The notes under the pieces: generated by a model
The model's database searches: none
What the model was told of the DNA's origin: nothing
The model's input: the letters and a program-made list of their open reading frames with translations, nothing else
Assembly: GCA_943325355.2 (NCBI GenBank)
Contig: CALPPA020000050.1
Coordinates: 1 to 10,174 of the forward strand
Length of the DNA stretch: 10,174 nt
Source of the DNA: Klebsiella pneumoniae
GTDB lineage: Bacteria; Bacteroidota; Bacteroidia; Flavobacteriales; Flavobacteriaceae
Direction of reading: 5' to 3'
Position numbers and translations under genes: made by a program
Shown: piece by piece, positions 1 to 7,635 of the stretch
Layout of the letters: every line of letters starts with the position of its first letter
How positions within the stretch are numbered: the stretch's first letter is position 1

Positions 1-2117
1 AACAAAAAATCACCGTCGAAGCCATTTATACCAATCAATTTCAACCCAAAGGAATGGTTAAATTGCAATCGATGAAAAACACGAATCAATATACGGTTTT
101 AAATTCTGATGAAAGCACTAAAAGTGTTCAAATTGACTTATTCGATTTTGCAACCTTAAAGAAAGTGTCCTCTTTAATCGATACCAAAAATCAGACTAAA
201 TTGACCGGGGGAATACAGAGTTATTCTTTCAGTTCAGACGAAAAAATGATTTTGATTGCCAATAATACTATTCAAATTTACCGACATTCCTTCACAGCCG
301 ATTATTTTCTATACAATATAGAAACCAAGGAATTGAACAAGGTTCTAGAACAAGTGCAAGAACCTACCTTTTCGCCCGACGGGAAAAAGATAGCCTATGT
401 TAAAGCAAATAATGTTTTTATTTATGATATAGCTTCCGAAACCAATAGCCAAATCACCACCGACGGAAAGAAAAATGCCATAATCAATGGAATTACGGAC
501 TGGGTTTATGAAGAAGAATTTGCTTTTGTAAGAGCTTTCGATTGGTGCAAAGACAGCAAAAAATTAGCCTATATTCGTTTTGATGAAACTCAGGTTCCAG
601 AATTTAGTATGTCGGTTTTTGGAAAAAATTTGTATCCAAAAACGGAAACATTCAAATACCCAAAAGCAGGCGAAAAGAATTCTTTGGTTTCTTTGAATTT
701 GTACAATGTGGATTCCAAAATTACCAAAAATGTCGATTTAAGCCAATACAATGATTTTTATATTCCAAGAATTGAATGGTCGAGTGATGCCAATATTTTA
801 TCTGCAAAAATATTAAATCGCCATCAAAACAATTTAGACTTACTTTTTGTAGATGGAACCACTGCCGCAACAAAAGTGGTTTTGAATGAAAAGGACCAAT
901 CGTATATTGATTTTGTAGATAATGATAATTTGACTTTCTTGACCGACAACAGTTTTATTTGGACCTCGGAAAAAGACGGCTTCAACCATATTTATTGGTA
1001 TGATAAAACAGGGAAACTTAAAAATCAAGTTACCAAAGGCAATTGGGAAGTTACATCATATTACGGTTTTGACGAAAAGACCAAAACAGTTTTTTACCAA
1101 TCGACAGAAAGCGGGTCCATCAATAGAGCTGTTTATAAAATTAGTTTAGATGGAAAAAACAAAGTAAAATTATCGCAACAAGTCGGAACCAATGCGGCTA
1201 CTTTTAGTCCTGATTTCAAATATTTCATCAATTCCCTTTCGACTTCCACTCAGCCCACAATCTATACTTTAAACGATTGGAAAACAGGAAAACAAATTCA
1301 GGTAATAGAAAACAACGAAGCATTGGCAACAAATTTAAAAGATTACAATTTGCCACAAAAAGAATTTTTTGTACTCAAAACCGAGAAAGGAAATGAATTG
1401 AATGCTTGGATAATAAAACCAACCGATTTTGATACCAATAAAAAATATCCGGTTTTTATGTTTCAATATTCTGGACCAGGAAGTCAACAAGTAGATAACA
1501 AATGGAACACTGCCAACGATTATTGGTTTATGATGTTAGCTCAACAAGGATATATTGTGGCTTGTGTTGATGGTCGCGGAACCGGTTTTAAAGGAGCCTA
1601 TTTCAAAAAAGTTACATACAAACAATTAGGAAAATACGAAGTCGAAGACCAGATTGATGCGGCAAAAGTAATAGGAAATTATTCTTATGTTGATAAATCC
1701 AGAATAGGAATTTGGGGTTGGTCGTATGGCGGATTTATGTCGAGTAATTGTATTTTGAAAGGAAATGATATTTTTAAAATGGCGATTGCAGTGGCTCCGG
1801 TAACCAACTGGCGTTTTTATGATAGCGTTTACACCGAAAGATACATGCAAACGCCACAAGAAAATCCTAGTGGTTATGATGAGAATTCACCAATAAATTT
1901 CGCAGAAAAACTTAAAGGAAAGTATCTGTTAATACACGGATCAAGCGATGACAATGTTCACGTACAAAATTCGATGCAAATGATGGAAGCATTGATTCAA
2001 TCCAACAAACAATTTGACTCGCAAATCTATCCTGATAAAGATCACGGAATTCGTGGCGGAAAAACAAGAATACAATTGTTCAATAAAATGACTACTTTTA
2101 TAAAAAATAATTTATAA
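1..2117 (+). CDS. Dipeptidyl peptidase IV (S9B prolyl oligopeptidase family), 5' end outside window
   Basis: Serine exopeptidase that removes X-Pro or X-Ala dipeptides from peptide N-termini, expected in the periplasm. The frame is open from position 3, and the 17 residues before the ATG at 54 continue family-like sequence (QKITVEAIYTNQ..). That ATG is therefore internal, and the true start with its signal peptide lies upstream. Numbering from the ATG at 54, the beta-propeller part carries DWVYEEEF at 149-156, the glutamate motif that binds the substrate N-terminus. YSGPGS supplies the probable oxyanion-hole tyrosine (Y472), GWSYGG the nucleophile S557, HGSSDDNVH the Asp D632, and DKDHG the His H664. 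Spacing S-D 75 and D-H 32 matches human DPP4 (78 and 32). The visible 704 residues plus a signal peptide fit the usual length of about 720. Catalytic residues are intact. The first POT transporter gene begins 26 bp downstream and probably shares its transcript. Specificity within S9B is inferred from the motifs. Confidence 0.95.
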   Translation, partial: QKITVEAIYTNQFQPKGMVKLQSMKNTNQYTVLNSDESTKSVQIDLFDFATLKKVSSLIDTKNQTKLTGGIQSYSFSSDEKMILIANNTIQIYRHSFTADYFLYNIETKELNKVLEQVQEPTFSPDGKKIAYVKANNVFIYDIASETNSQITTDGKKNAIINGITDWVYEEEFAFVRAFDWCKDSKKLAYIRFDETQVPEFSMSVFGKNLYPKTETFKYPKAGEKNSLVSLNLYNVDSKITKNVDLSQYNDFYIPRIEWSSDANILSAKILNRHQNNLDLLFVDGTTAATKVVLNEKDQSYIDFVDNDNLTFLTDNSFIWTSEKDGFNHIYWYDKTGKLKNQVTKGNWEVTSYYGFDEKTKTVFYQSTESGSINRAVYKISLDGKNKVKLSQQVGTNAATFSPDFKYFINSLSTSTQPTIYTLNDWKTGKQIQVIENNEALATNLKDYNLPQKEFFVLKTEKGNELNAWIIKPTDFDTNKKYPVFMFQYSGPGSQQVDNKWNTANDYWFMMLAQQGYIVACVDGRGTGFKGAYFKKVTYKQLGKYEVEDQIDAAKVIGNYSYVDKSRIGIWGWSYGGFMSSNCILKGNDIFKMAIAVAPVTNWRFYDSVYTERYMQTPQENPSGYDENSPINFAEKLKGKYLLIHGSSDDNVHVQNSMQMMEALIQSNKQFDSQIYPDKDHGIRGGKTRIQLFNKMTTFIKNNL

Positions 2118-2143
2118 CAATAACCTTAACCAAAATAATTAAT

Positions 2144-3820
2144 ATGAGTGAAGCAGCAGTAAAATCAGCACATCCAAAAGGACTTTGGGTATTATTTGGA
2201 ACAGAAATGTGGGAACGATTCAACTTCTACGGAATGCGGGCAATCTTGACATTATTCCTTGTAAATTCGTTAATGATGAAAGAAGAAGATGCTTCCCTGA
2301 TTTATGGAGGTTTTCTAGGATTGTGTTATTTAACCCCAATGTTGGGTGGTTTTGTTGCTGATCGTTTTTTTGGAAATAGAAATTGTATTCTGATTGGTGG
2401 AGTAATGATGGCAGTTGGACAATTTTTGTTATTTGCCAGTGCCAGTATTTTTGGAAGCAATATCGGTTTTGCTACTACGCTTATGTGGTCCGCTTTAGGA
2501 ATCATCATTTTTGGAAACGGATTTTTCAAACCCAATATTTCCAGTATGGTGGGAAGTTTGTATCCTAAACAAGAAAAAAGCAAATTAGACACCGCCTTTA
2601 CAATTTTCTATATGGGAATTAATTTAGGTGCTTTCCTAGGTCAATTGATTTGTCCAATTGTTGGAGATGTAAAAGACGACGCCGGAATTCGTGATATTCA
2701 CGCTTTCAAATGGGGATTCTTGGCAGCATCAATGGCAATGTTAATTGGAACTGCCGTTTTTTATGTATTAAAAAATAAATATGTTGTCACTCCCGATGGA
2801 AAACCTCTTGGCGGATTACCCTCAAAAAATGATGCTTCTGATTTTGAAGAAGGAGAATCTCAAAAAGCCGTTTTTTCTCAAAAAGCATTGATAATTGCTG
2901 GAATTATGTTTTTAACATTAGGAGCTATAATTCATTTTGTTTTTGATCAAAATTTAATTTACACCTTGATTTATTCTAGTGGGTTGACATTAGCAGGATT
3001 AATCGTTTCAGATACTTCATTGACTAAAATAGAGCGAGACCGAATATTTGTAATTTATATTGTGGCTTTCTTTATCATCTTCTTTTGGGCAGCTTTCGAA
3101 CAAGCGGGTTCTTCACTAACTTTTATCGCAGATAATCAAACGGACAGGAACTTCTTTGGTTGGAATATGCCACCGTCAATGGTTCAAATTTTTAATGGAT
3201 TATTTGTAGTTGCTTTTGCCATTCCGTTTAGTATGCTTTGGGATTATTTGAGAAGCAAAGACAGAGAGCCAATTTCACCAATGAAACAAGCTTTTGGTCT
3301 GGCCTTAATTGCCTTGAGTTATTTTATCATTGCTCACAACGTTAAAGATTTAGGAAACAGCGGACTTCTTGCCATCAAATGGTTGATCCTTTTGTATTTA
3401 ATTCAAACTTGTGCTGAGTTGTGTTTATCCCCAATCGGATTGTCATTGGTAGGGAAATTATCTCCAAAACGTTTTTCCTCTTTATTATATGGCGTTTTCT
3501 TTTTGTCCAATGCTTCTGGTTATGCATTGGCAGGAACTCTAGGGTCAATTATGCCAGCAACAGGAGATAAATTTGTTAAAGCCAAAGAACTTGGCATTGA
3601 CTTGCAAGGCGTTTTAGACAAAACAATTACTCCTACTGCTGAACAGTTAAAACTATTGGCAACCAACCAGATTAGTGATCACAATCCCGTTTTTGCAGGA
3701 TTTGAAATCCATAACTTATTTGAATTCTTTATGGTGTTTGTTGTTTTGACAGGTCTTGCAGCAATAATTTTGTTTGCATTAACACCTATATTGAAAAAAA
3801 TGATGCACGGCATTCGATAA
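2144..3820 (+). CDS. POT/PTR2 family proton-coupled di-/tripeptide transporter (paralog 1)
   Basis: Inner-membrane MFS transporter of the POT family, importing di- and tripeptides with protons. It is 558 residues and very hydrophobic, consistent with the 14-helix bacterial type (12 core helices plus the HA/HB pair). Family signatures are present: E21xxE24-R25-F26 in TM1, GNGFFKPN with K129 in TM4, the PTR2 motif FTIFYMGINLGA, E319 in FWAAFEQ of TM7, and E425 in CAELCLSPIG of TM10. All residues usually tied to proton coupling and peptide binding are therefore kept. An extra hydrophilic segment of about 50 residues (roughly 470-522) lies between TM11 and TM12, on the predicted periplasmic side. 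The ATG at 2144 places ExxERF at the usual distance from the N-terminus and follows an A/T-rich leader. The gap of 26 bp after the peptidase shows no promoter motif, suggesting co-transcription. A terminator follows at 3847-3882. Substrate range cannot be read from sequence. Confidence 0.95.
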   Translation: MSEAAVKSAHPKGLWVLFGTEMWERFNFYGMRAILTLFLVNSLMMKEEDASLIYGGFLGLCYLTPMLGGFVADRFFGNRNCILIGGVMMAVGQFLLFASASIFGSNIGFATTLMWSALGIIIFGNGFFKPNISSMVGSLYPKQEKSKLDTAFTIFYMGINLGAFLGQLICPIVGDVKDDAGIRDIHAFKWGFLAASMAMLIGTAVFYVLKNKYVVTPDGKPLGGLPSKNDASDFEEGESQKAVFSQKALIIAGIMFLTLGAIIHFVFDQNLIYTLIYSSGLTLAGLIVSDTSLTKIERDRIFVIYIVAFFIIFFWAAFEQAGSSLTFIADNQTDRNFFGWNMPPSMVQIFNGLFVVAFAIPFSMLWDYLRSKDREPISPMKQAFGLALIALSYFIIAHNVKDLGNSGLLAIKWLILLYLIQTCAELCLSPIGLSLVGKLSPKRFSSLLYGVFFLSNASGYALAGTLGSIMPATGDKFVKAKELGIDLQGVLDKTITPTAEQLKLLATNQISDHNPVFAGFEIHNLFEFFMVFVVLTGLAAIILFALTPILKKMMHGIR

Positions 3821-3846
3821 TAACTTTAAAATATTTTTATACCTTT

Positions 3847-3882
3847 CAAACCTACAAGAGATTCCTGTAGGTTTGTTTTTTT
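3847..3882 (+). terminator. Intrinsic terminator after POT paralog 1
   Basis: A perfect 10-bp inverted repeat, CAAACCTACA (3847-3856) and TGTAGGTTTG (3866-3875), has a 9-nt loop and is followed by seven T (3876-3882). This is a textbook rho-independent terminator for plus-strand transcription. It starts 26 bp after the stop of paralog 1, and the T-run ends 14 nt before the ATG of paralog 2. It therefore splits the peptide-uptake block into two transcription units, or works as a partial terminator. Confidence 0.85.
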
Positions 3883-3896
3883 AAATATTAACTATT

Positions 3897-5555
3897 ATGT
3901 GGAAAAGTCACCCTAAAGCATTGCCTTATTTGTTTTTATCCGAAATGTGGGAACGTTTTGGTTACTATTTAATGATTGGTATTTTTACCTTATATCTTAA
4001 AGATGTTGAAGCAGGTTTTGCAATGACCGAAAAAGAAGCTTCAGATTTATACGGAACTTTTATTGCTTTGGTTTTCTTGACGCCATTTATTGGTGGCTTG
4101 GTCGCAGACAGGTATTTGGGTTATCGCAATTCGATTGTGATTGGTGGTATAATGATGGGTTTAGGGTATTTGATGATGGGAATTCACAGTTTGCCAATGC
4201 TGTACACAGCGATGACATTAGTAATTGTAGGTAATGGTTTTTTTAAACCCAATATCTCCACTTTATTAGGGAATTTCTACAATGACGAACAATATTTAGA
4301 TAAGAAAGACGAAGGCTACAATATCTTTTATATGGGAATAAATGTGGGAGCGTTTATTTGTAATTTCTTCGGTGCTGCGCTGAAAATTCTTTTTGGTTGG
4401 CAAGAAGCCTTTATGGCTGCTGGTGTTGGAATGTTTATTGGGGTTATTGTTTTTTTATTAGGTACTAAACATTACGGAGATAAAACAGATAAAAAAGGTG
4501 TGCAAGATGGAGATATGCCCTTTTATAAAATTGTACTTTTTATCTTATTACCCTCAGTGATTTTTGGGGTAATAGGTTGGTTATTGAAAGGAGTAACTTC
4601 AGATGTTAATCTAGATAGTTCTATTTTTGGTTCTGATAGTACTGATGCTTTTGTTTTTGCTTGTATTCCAATCATTTTCTTTTACGGAAGTCTTTATGTA
4701 AAAGCCAAAGCGGAAGACAAAAGACCAATTGGAGCTTTGTTGTCCATTTTTGCAGTCGTGATTTTATTTTGGGCAGTTTTCAAATTAAATGGCTCAGCAC
4801 TGAATAATTGGGGTGATAAATATACTGATAGAGAATTAACAGGCACAGCACAACAGTTAGGTTCAAAGCTTGTTCTTACAGATACTTTAACCTACAAAAA
4901 GGATTCTGTAGCTTTATATGACGCAGCTTTTCGGATACAGAAAAAAGACGGAAAAGTAATAAAAGTGGTAGATTATCCTTTGTATTTCAGAAATGTGGCT
5001 AAAGAAAAATTGCCTAAGGAAGAAAATAAAATATTTACTTGGTCTGCTAATTTAAGCCAATCGATTAATCCGGGTTGGGTGATTATTTTGACTCCTTTAG
5101 TTGTAGCTTTCTTTACCTATTTAAGAAGCCGAAAGAAAGAACCTTCAACGCCTACAAAAATAGCTTTTGGATTATTAATTTCTGCTTTATCAGTATTGGT
5201 TATGGTAGCCGCAGTCCACATTGGAAATAATGGCACCGAAAAAGTTTCCGTTTGGTGGTTGGTGGCTAATTATGGCGTTATCACCATTGGAGAATTATTC
5301 CTGAGTCCAATGGGATTATCGGTAGTTTCCAAATTAAGTCCAAAAAACATAACGGCATTGATGATGGGTGGCTGGTTTTTATCTACCTCCATCGGAAATA
5401 AATTAAGTGGTGTTCTAGCTAGTTTATGGGACACTTATGATGACAAAGCCAACTTTTTCTGGGTGAATTTTAGTTTATTGATGTTTGCCACATTGATAAT
5501 GTTTGCCTTGGTAAAAAACCTAAATAAAGTAATGAAAGAAAAAGGAATCAATTAA
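3897..5555 (+). CDS. POT/PTR2 family transporter, divergent TM7 (paralog 2)
   Basis: Second POT-family inner-membrane transporter, 552 residues. It keeps E16xxE19-R20-F21 in TM1, GNGFFKPN with K117 in TM4, the PTR2-like NIFYMGINVGA, and E466 in IGELFLSPMG of TM10. In TM7 the usual FWxxFEQ reads FWAVFKLNGSAL, so the conserved acidic residue is lysine (K296) and the following Gln is Leu. After it, residues of about 314-381 form a Lys/Asp-rich hydrophilic stretch in the TM7-TM8 loop, predicted periplasmic, that the neighbouring paralogs lack. Paralogs 1 and 3 share the TM1 context FYGMR, whereas this one reads YYLMI, so it is the outlier of the three. The ATG at 3897 is the natural start, giving MWKSHPKALPY just before TM1. 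It is probably co-transcribed with the next gene, 6 bp away. Coupling mode and substrate may differ from standard POTs; that is inference. Confidence 0.93.
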   Translation: MWKSHPKALPYLFLSEMWERFGYYLMIGIFTLYLKDVEAGFAMTEKEASDLYGTFIALVFLTPFIGGLVADRYLGYRNSIVIGGIMMGLGYLMMGIHSLPMLYTAMTLVIVGNGFFKPNISTLLGNFYNDEQYLDKKDEGYNIFYMGINVGAFICNFFGAALKILFGWQEAFMAAGVGMFIGVIVFLLGTKHYGDKTDKKGVQDGDMPFYKIVLFILLPSVIFGVIGWLLKGVTSDVNLDSSIFGSDSTDAFVFACIPIIFFYGSLYVKAKAEDKRPIGALLSIFAVVILFWAVFKLNGSALNNWGDKYTDRELTGTAQQLGSKLVLTDTLTYKKDSVALYDAAFRIQKKDGKVIKVVDYPLYFRNVAKEKLPKEENKIFTWSANLSQSINPGWVIILTPLVVAFFTYLRSRKKEPSTPTKIAFGLLISALSVLVMVAAVHIGNNGTEKVSVWWLVANYGVITIGELFLSPMGLSVVSKLSPKNITALMMGGWFLSTSIGNKLSGVLASLWDTYDDKANFFWVNFSLLMFATLIMFALVKNLNKVMKEKGIN

Positions 5556-5561
5556 AAAATT

Positions 5562-7073
5562 ATGGAACAAATTTTAACTCTCGAACAAATACAAAACTTC
5601 AAAGGCAAATATCCAAAACAATTGTGGTACTTGTTTTTCAGCGAAATGTGGGAACGTTTCAGTTTCTACGGAATGCGTGGAATGCTGGTTATTTTTATGG
5701 TGAATCAATTGATGATGAACGATGAAGTAGCTAACTTGCAATATGGCGCTACCCAAGCTTTTGTTTATGCATTTACGTTCATAGGAGGTTTGTTTGCCGA
5801 CAAGATTTTAGGTTATCGAAAATCCCTTTTTTGGGGAGGACTTCTAATGATTGTGGGAAGTGTAATCTTGGCGGTTGATCCTAAACAATTCTTCTTTTTT
5901 GGAATAAGTTTCACCATTATTGGGACAGGTTTTTTTAAACCAAATATTTCGACAATGGTCGGAAAACTTTACAAAGACGATGACAACCGTAGGGACGCTG
6001 GGTTTTCATTATTCTATGCTGGAGTAAATTTAGGCGCTTTAATCGGAGGTTATTTGTGTATTGCCGTTGCCAATGGAAATATGCTTTCTTCGATAATTCC
6101 TGAACAATTGCGATGGAATGTTGCCTTCGGATTCGCGGCAGTTGTAATGATTATAAGCTTGTTGACCTTCGTCCAAACCCAAAAATCCCTAGGCGAAATT
6201 GGGCTTTCCCCATTGCTGGATATAGCAAATTCTAAAAGAAAAACTTACGAATATATTACTTACGCAGGTTCAATACTTGTTGTTCCGATAGTAATTCTTC
6301 TGGTTTCCAATTCAGGATACACGGATTTGTTTATGTACATAATCGGACCTTGTTCTTTGCTGTACTTGCTTTATGAAATGAAAAATTTCTCCATCAAAGA
6401 AAATAAAAAACTAATTGCAGCCTTGGTTTTCATATTGTTCTCCATCGTGTTCTGGGCTTTTTTCGAACAAAGTGGAGGCTCATTGAGTCTGTTTGCGGCA
6501 AGCAATCTTGACAACACAGTTCTTGGCGTTAAGCTTGACCCCAATGGAGTCAATAATTCCGCAAATTCCCTTTTTGTGATTGCATTCGCAGCTTTGGTTG
6601 GATTAGTTTGGCTTTGGTTAAGTAAAAGAAAAATAGAACCTAACACCGTTGTCAAATTCGGATTGGGATTTTTATTTCTTGCTGGCGGTTTCTGGGTGTT
6701 TTATTACACCAAGTTTTTTGCTGACGCCAATGGTGTTACTTCGTTGGACTTATTTACTTTTGGATGGTTCATAATCACGTTCGGGGAATTGTGTTTATCT
6801 CCAATAGGAATGTCTATTATGACCAAATTATCGCCTGCCAAATTACAAGCCGTAATGATGGGAATGTGGTTTCTAGCCAGTGCTTATGGACAATATTTTG
6901 CAGGATTATTAGGTGCGAATATTGCTGGCGCTTCAGAAAATGCAACTAATGTGGAGAAATTGATTGTTTATGCTGATGGCTACAAACAATTGGCGATTTA
7001 CGCCTTAATTGCAGGATTGGTTTTATTAGTAATTTCGCCTTTGGTAAAAAAATTAATGCAGGAAGTAAGATAG
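5562..7073 (+). CDS. POT/PTR2 family proton-coupled di-/tripeptide transporter (paralog 3)
   Basis: Third tandem POT transporter, 503 residues, the most compact of the three. It keeps every hallmark: E28xxE31-R32-F33 with FYGMR in TM1, GTGFFKPN with K126 in TM4, the PTR2-like FSLFYAGVNLGA, E302 in FWAFFEQSGGS of TM7, and E409 in FGELCLSPIG of TM10. It lacks the large periplasmic insertions of the two upstream paralogs, so it most resembles a standard bacterial peptide:proton symporter. A hydrophilic N-terminal extension of about 18 residues precedes TM1. The start ATG is 6 bp after the stop of paralog 2, arguing for one transcript. No clear terminator was seen in the 53 bp before the next gene. 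The family assignment is firm; the exact peptides carried are unknown. Confidence 0.95.
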   Translation: MEQILTLEQIQNFKGKYPKQLWYLFFSEMWERFSFYGMRGMLVIFMVNQLMMNDEVANLQYGATQAFVYAFTFIGGLFADKILGYRKSLFWGGLLMIVGSVILAVDPKQFFFFGISFTIIGTGFFKPNISTMVGKLYKDDDNRRDAGFSLFYAGVNLGALIGGYLCIAVANGNMLSSIIPEQLRWNVAFGFAAVVMIISLLTFVQTQKSLGEIGLSPLLDIANSKRKTYEYITYAGSILVVPIVILLVSNSGYTDLFMYIIGPCSLLYLLYEMKNFSIKENKKLIAALVFILFSIVFWAFFEQSGGSLSLFAASNLDNTVLGVKLDPNGVNNSANSLFVIAFAALVGLVWLWLSKRKIEPNTVVKFGLGFLFLAGGFWVFYYTKFFADANGVTSLDLFTFGWFIITFGELCLSPIGMSIMTKLSPAKLQAVMMGMWFLASAYGQYFAGLLGANIAGASENATNVEKLIVYADGYKQLAIYALIAGLVLLVISPLVKKLMQEVR

Positions 7074-7090
7074 CTGACATTATTTGGTAT

Positions 7091-7108
7091 TATCTTTGTA
7101 TAAATTTG
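7091..7108 (+). promoter_or_regulatory. Two overlapping candidate -7 promoter elements (TANNTTTG)
   Basis: TATCTTTG (7091-7098) and TAAATTTG (7101-7108) both match the Bacteroidota -7 consensus TANNTTTG exactly and lie 18-36 nt before the first ATG of the thioredoxin gene. No TTG lies at the usual -33 spacing (the nearest, at 7084-7086, is too close), so this rests on the -7 matches and position only. If real, the thioredoxin gene has its own promoter apart from the POT transcript. Confidence 0.45.
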
Positions 7109-7126
7109 TAAAAAAATTAATAAACT

Positions 7127-7633
7127 ATGAAATCGAAGATTCACGAAGTCAAAAAATTAAATAAAATTATGAGTAAAAAAGCAATTATTCTAGTGGCATT
7201 TGTTTTGAGTTCTTTTGCAGTTCAAGGTCAAGAACTAAAATGGGAAACCGACATCAATAAAGCGATATCGGTATCTAATAAATCAAAAAAACCAATGTTG
7301 CTTTTCTTTACAGGAAGTGACTGGTGCGGTTGGTGCATTCGTTTGCAAAAAGAAGTATTGAAAACTCCTGAATTTGCAACTTGGGCAAAGAAAAACGTAG
7401 TATTGGTAGAGTTAGATTATCCAAGAAAAACACCACAAACGGATGTGATTAAAGCCCAAAACGTAGGATTACAACAAACTTTCGGGATTCAAGGATTTCC
7501 AACCATTTATTTTGCTACTGCCAAGGTAAAAGGAGGAAAACCAAGTTTTACAGGAATAGGAAGTACAGGTTATGTCGCCGGCGGACCAACGGCTTGGTTG
7601 GCTGAGGCCAATGATATTTTGAAAAAGAAATAA
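7127..7633 (+). CDS. Secreted thioredoxin-fold protein with WCGWC active site
   Basis: Small exported thioredoxin-like protein, probably a periplasmic thiol-disulfide protein. From the first ATG (168 residues), a hydrophobic signal segment ends near AVQGQ (residue 35), with no lipobox cysteine. The mature part has the fold's landmarks: LLFFTGSDWCGWC with a CxxC pair at C67/C70, and GFPTIYF with the cis-proline. The central dipeptide is Gly-Trp rather than thioredoxin's Gly-Pro, a pattern of the Thioredoxin_7-like families, so redox potential and role may differ from cytosolic TrxA. A second in-frame ATG at 7169 (154 residues) would give a more standard signal peptide starting MSKKAIILVA. Both ATGs follow A-rich leaders, and the choice is open; the outer one is reported. 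The gene converges on comEC with 2 bp between stops. Partner proteins cannot be inferred. Confidence 0.9.
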   Translation: MKSKIHEVKKLNKIMSKKAIILVAFVLSSFAVQGQELKWETDINKAISVSNKSKKPMLLFFTGSDWCGWCIRLQKEVLKTPEFATWAKKNVVLVELDYPRKTPQTDVIKAQNVGLQQTFGIQGFPTIYFATAKVKGGKPSFTGIGSTGYVAGGPTAWLAEANDILKKK

Positions 7634-7635
7634 TT

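Noticed and set aside
54..56. ATG at 54 as the true start of the dipeptidyl peptidase
   Set aside because: The frame is open and family-like back to position 3, and no signal peptide follows this ATG, so it is an internal methionine.
1626..1859. Antisense open frames inside the peptidase gene (also 840-1028)
   Set aside because: They lie opposite a strongly conserved coding region including the catalytic serine motif, and their translations show no domain, signal peptide or plausible leader.
2204..2217. Identical 14-bp sequence GAAATGTGGGAACG in all three POT genes (2204, 3942, 5643) as a repeat element
   Set aside because: It encodes the conserved EMWER of TM1. The identity follows from protein conservation and shared codon preference, not from a separate DNA element.
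2326..2592. Open frames overlapping the POT genes (2326-2592, 2383-2568, 5574-5756, 6371-6655, 6764-6949)
   Set aside because: All are shadows of POT coding sequence in other frames or on the other strand. Their compositions reflect the conserved transporter motifs read out of frame.
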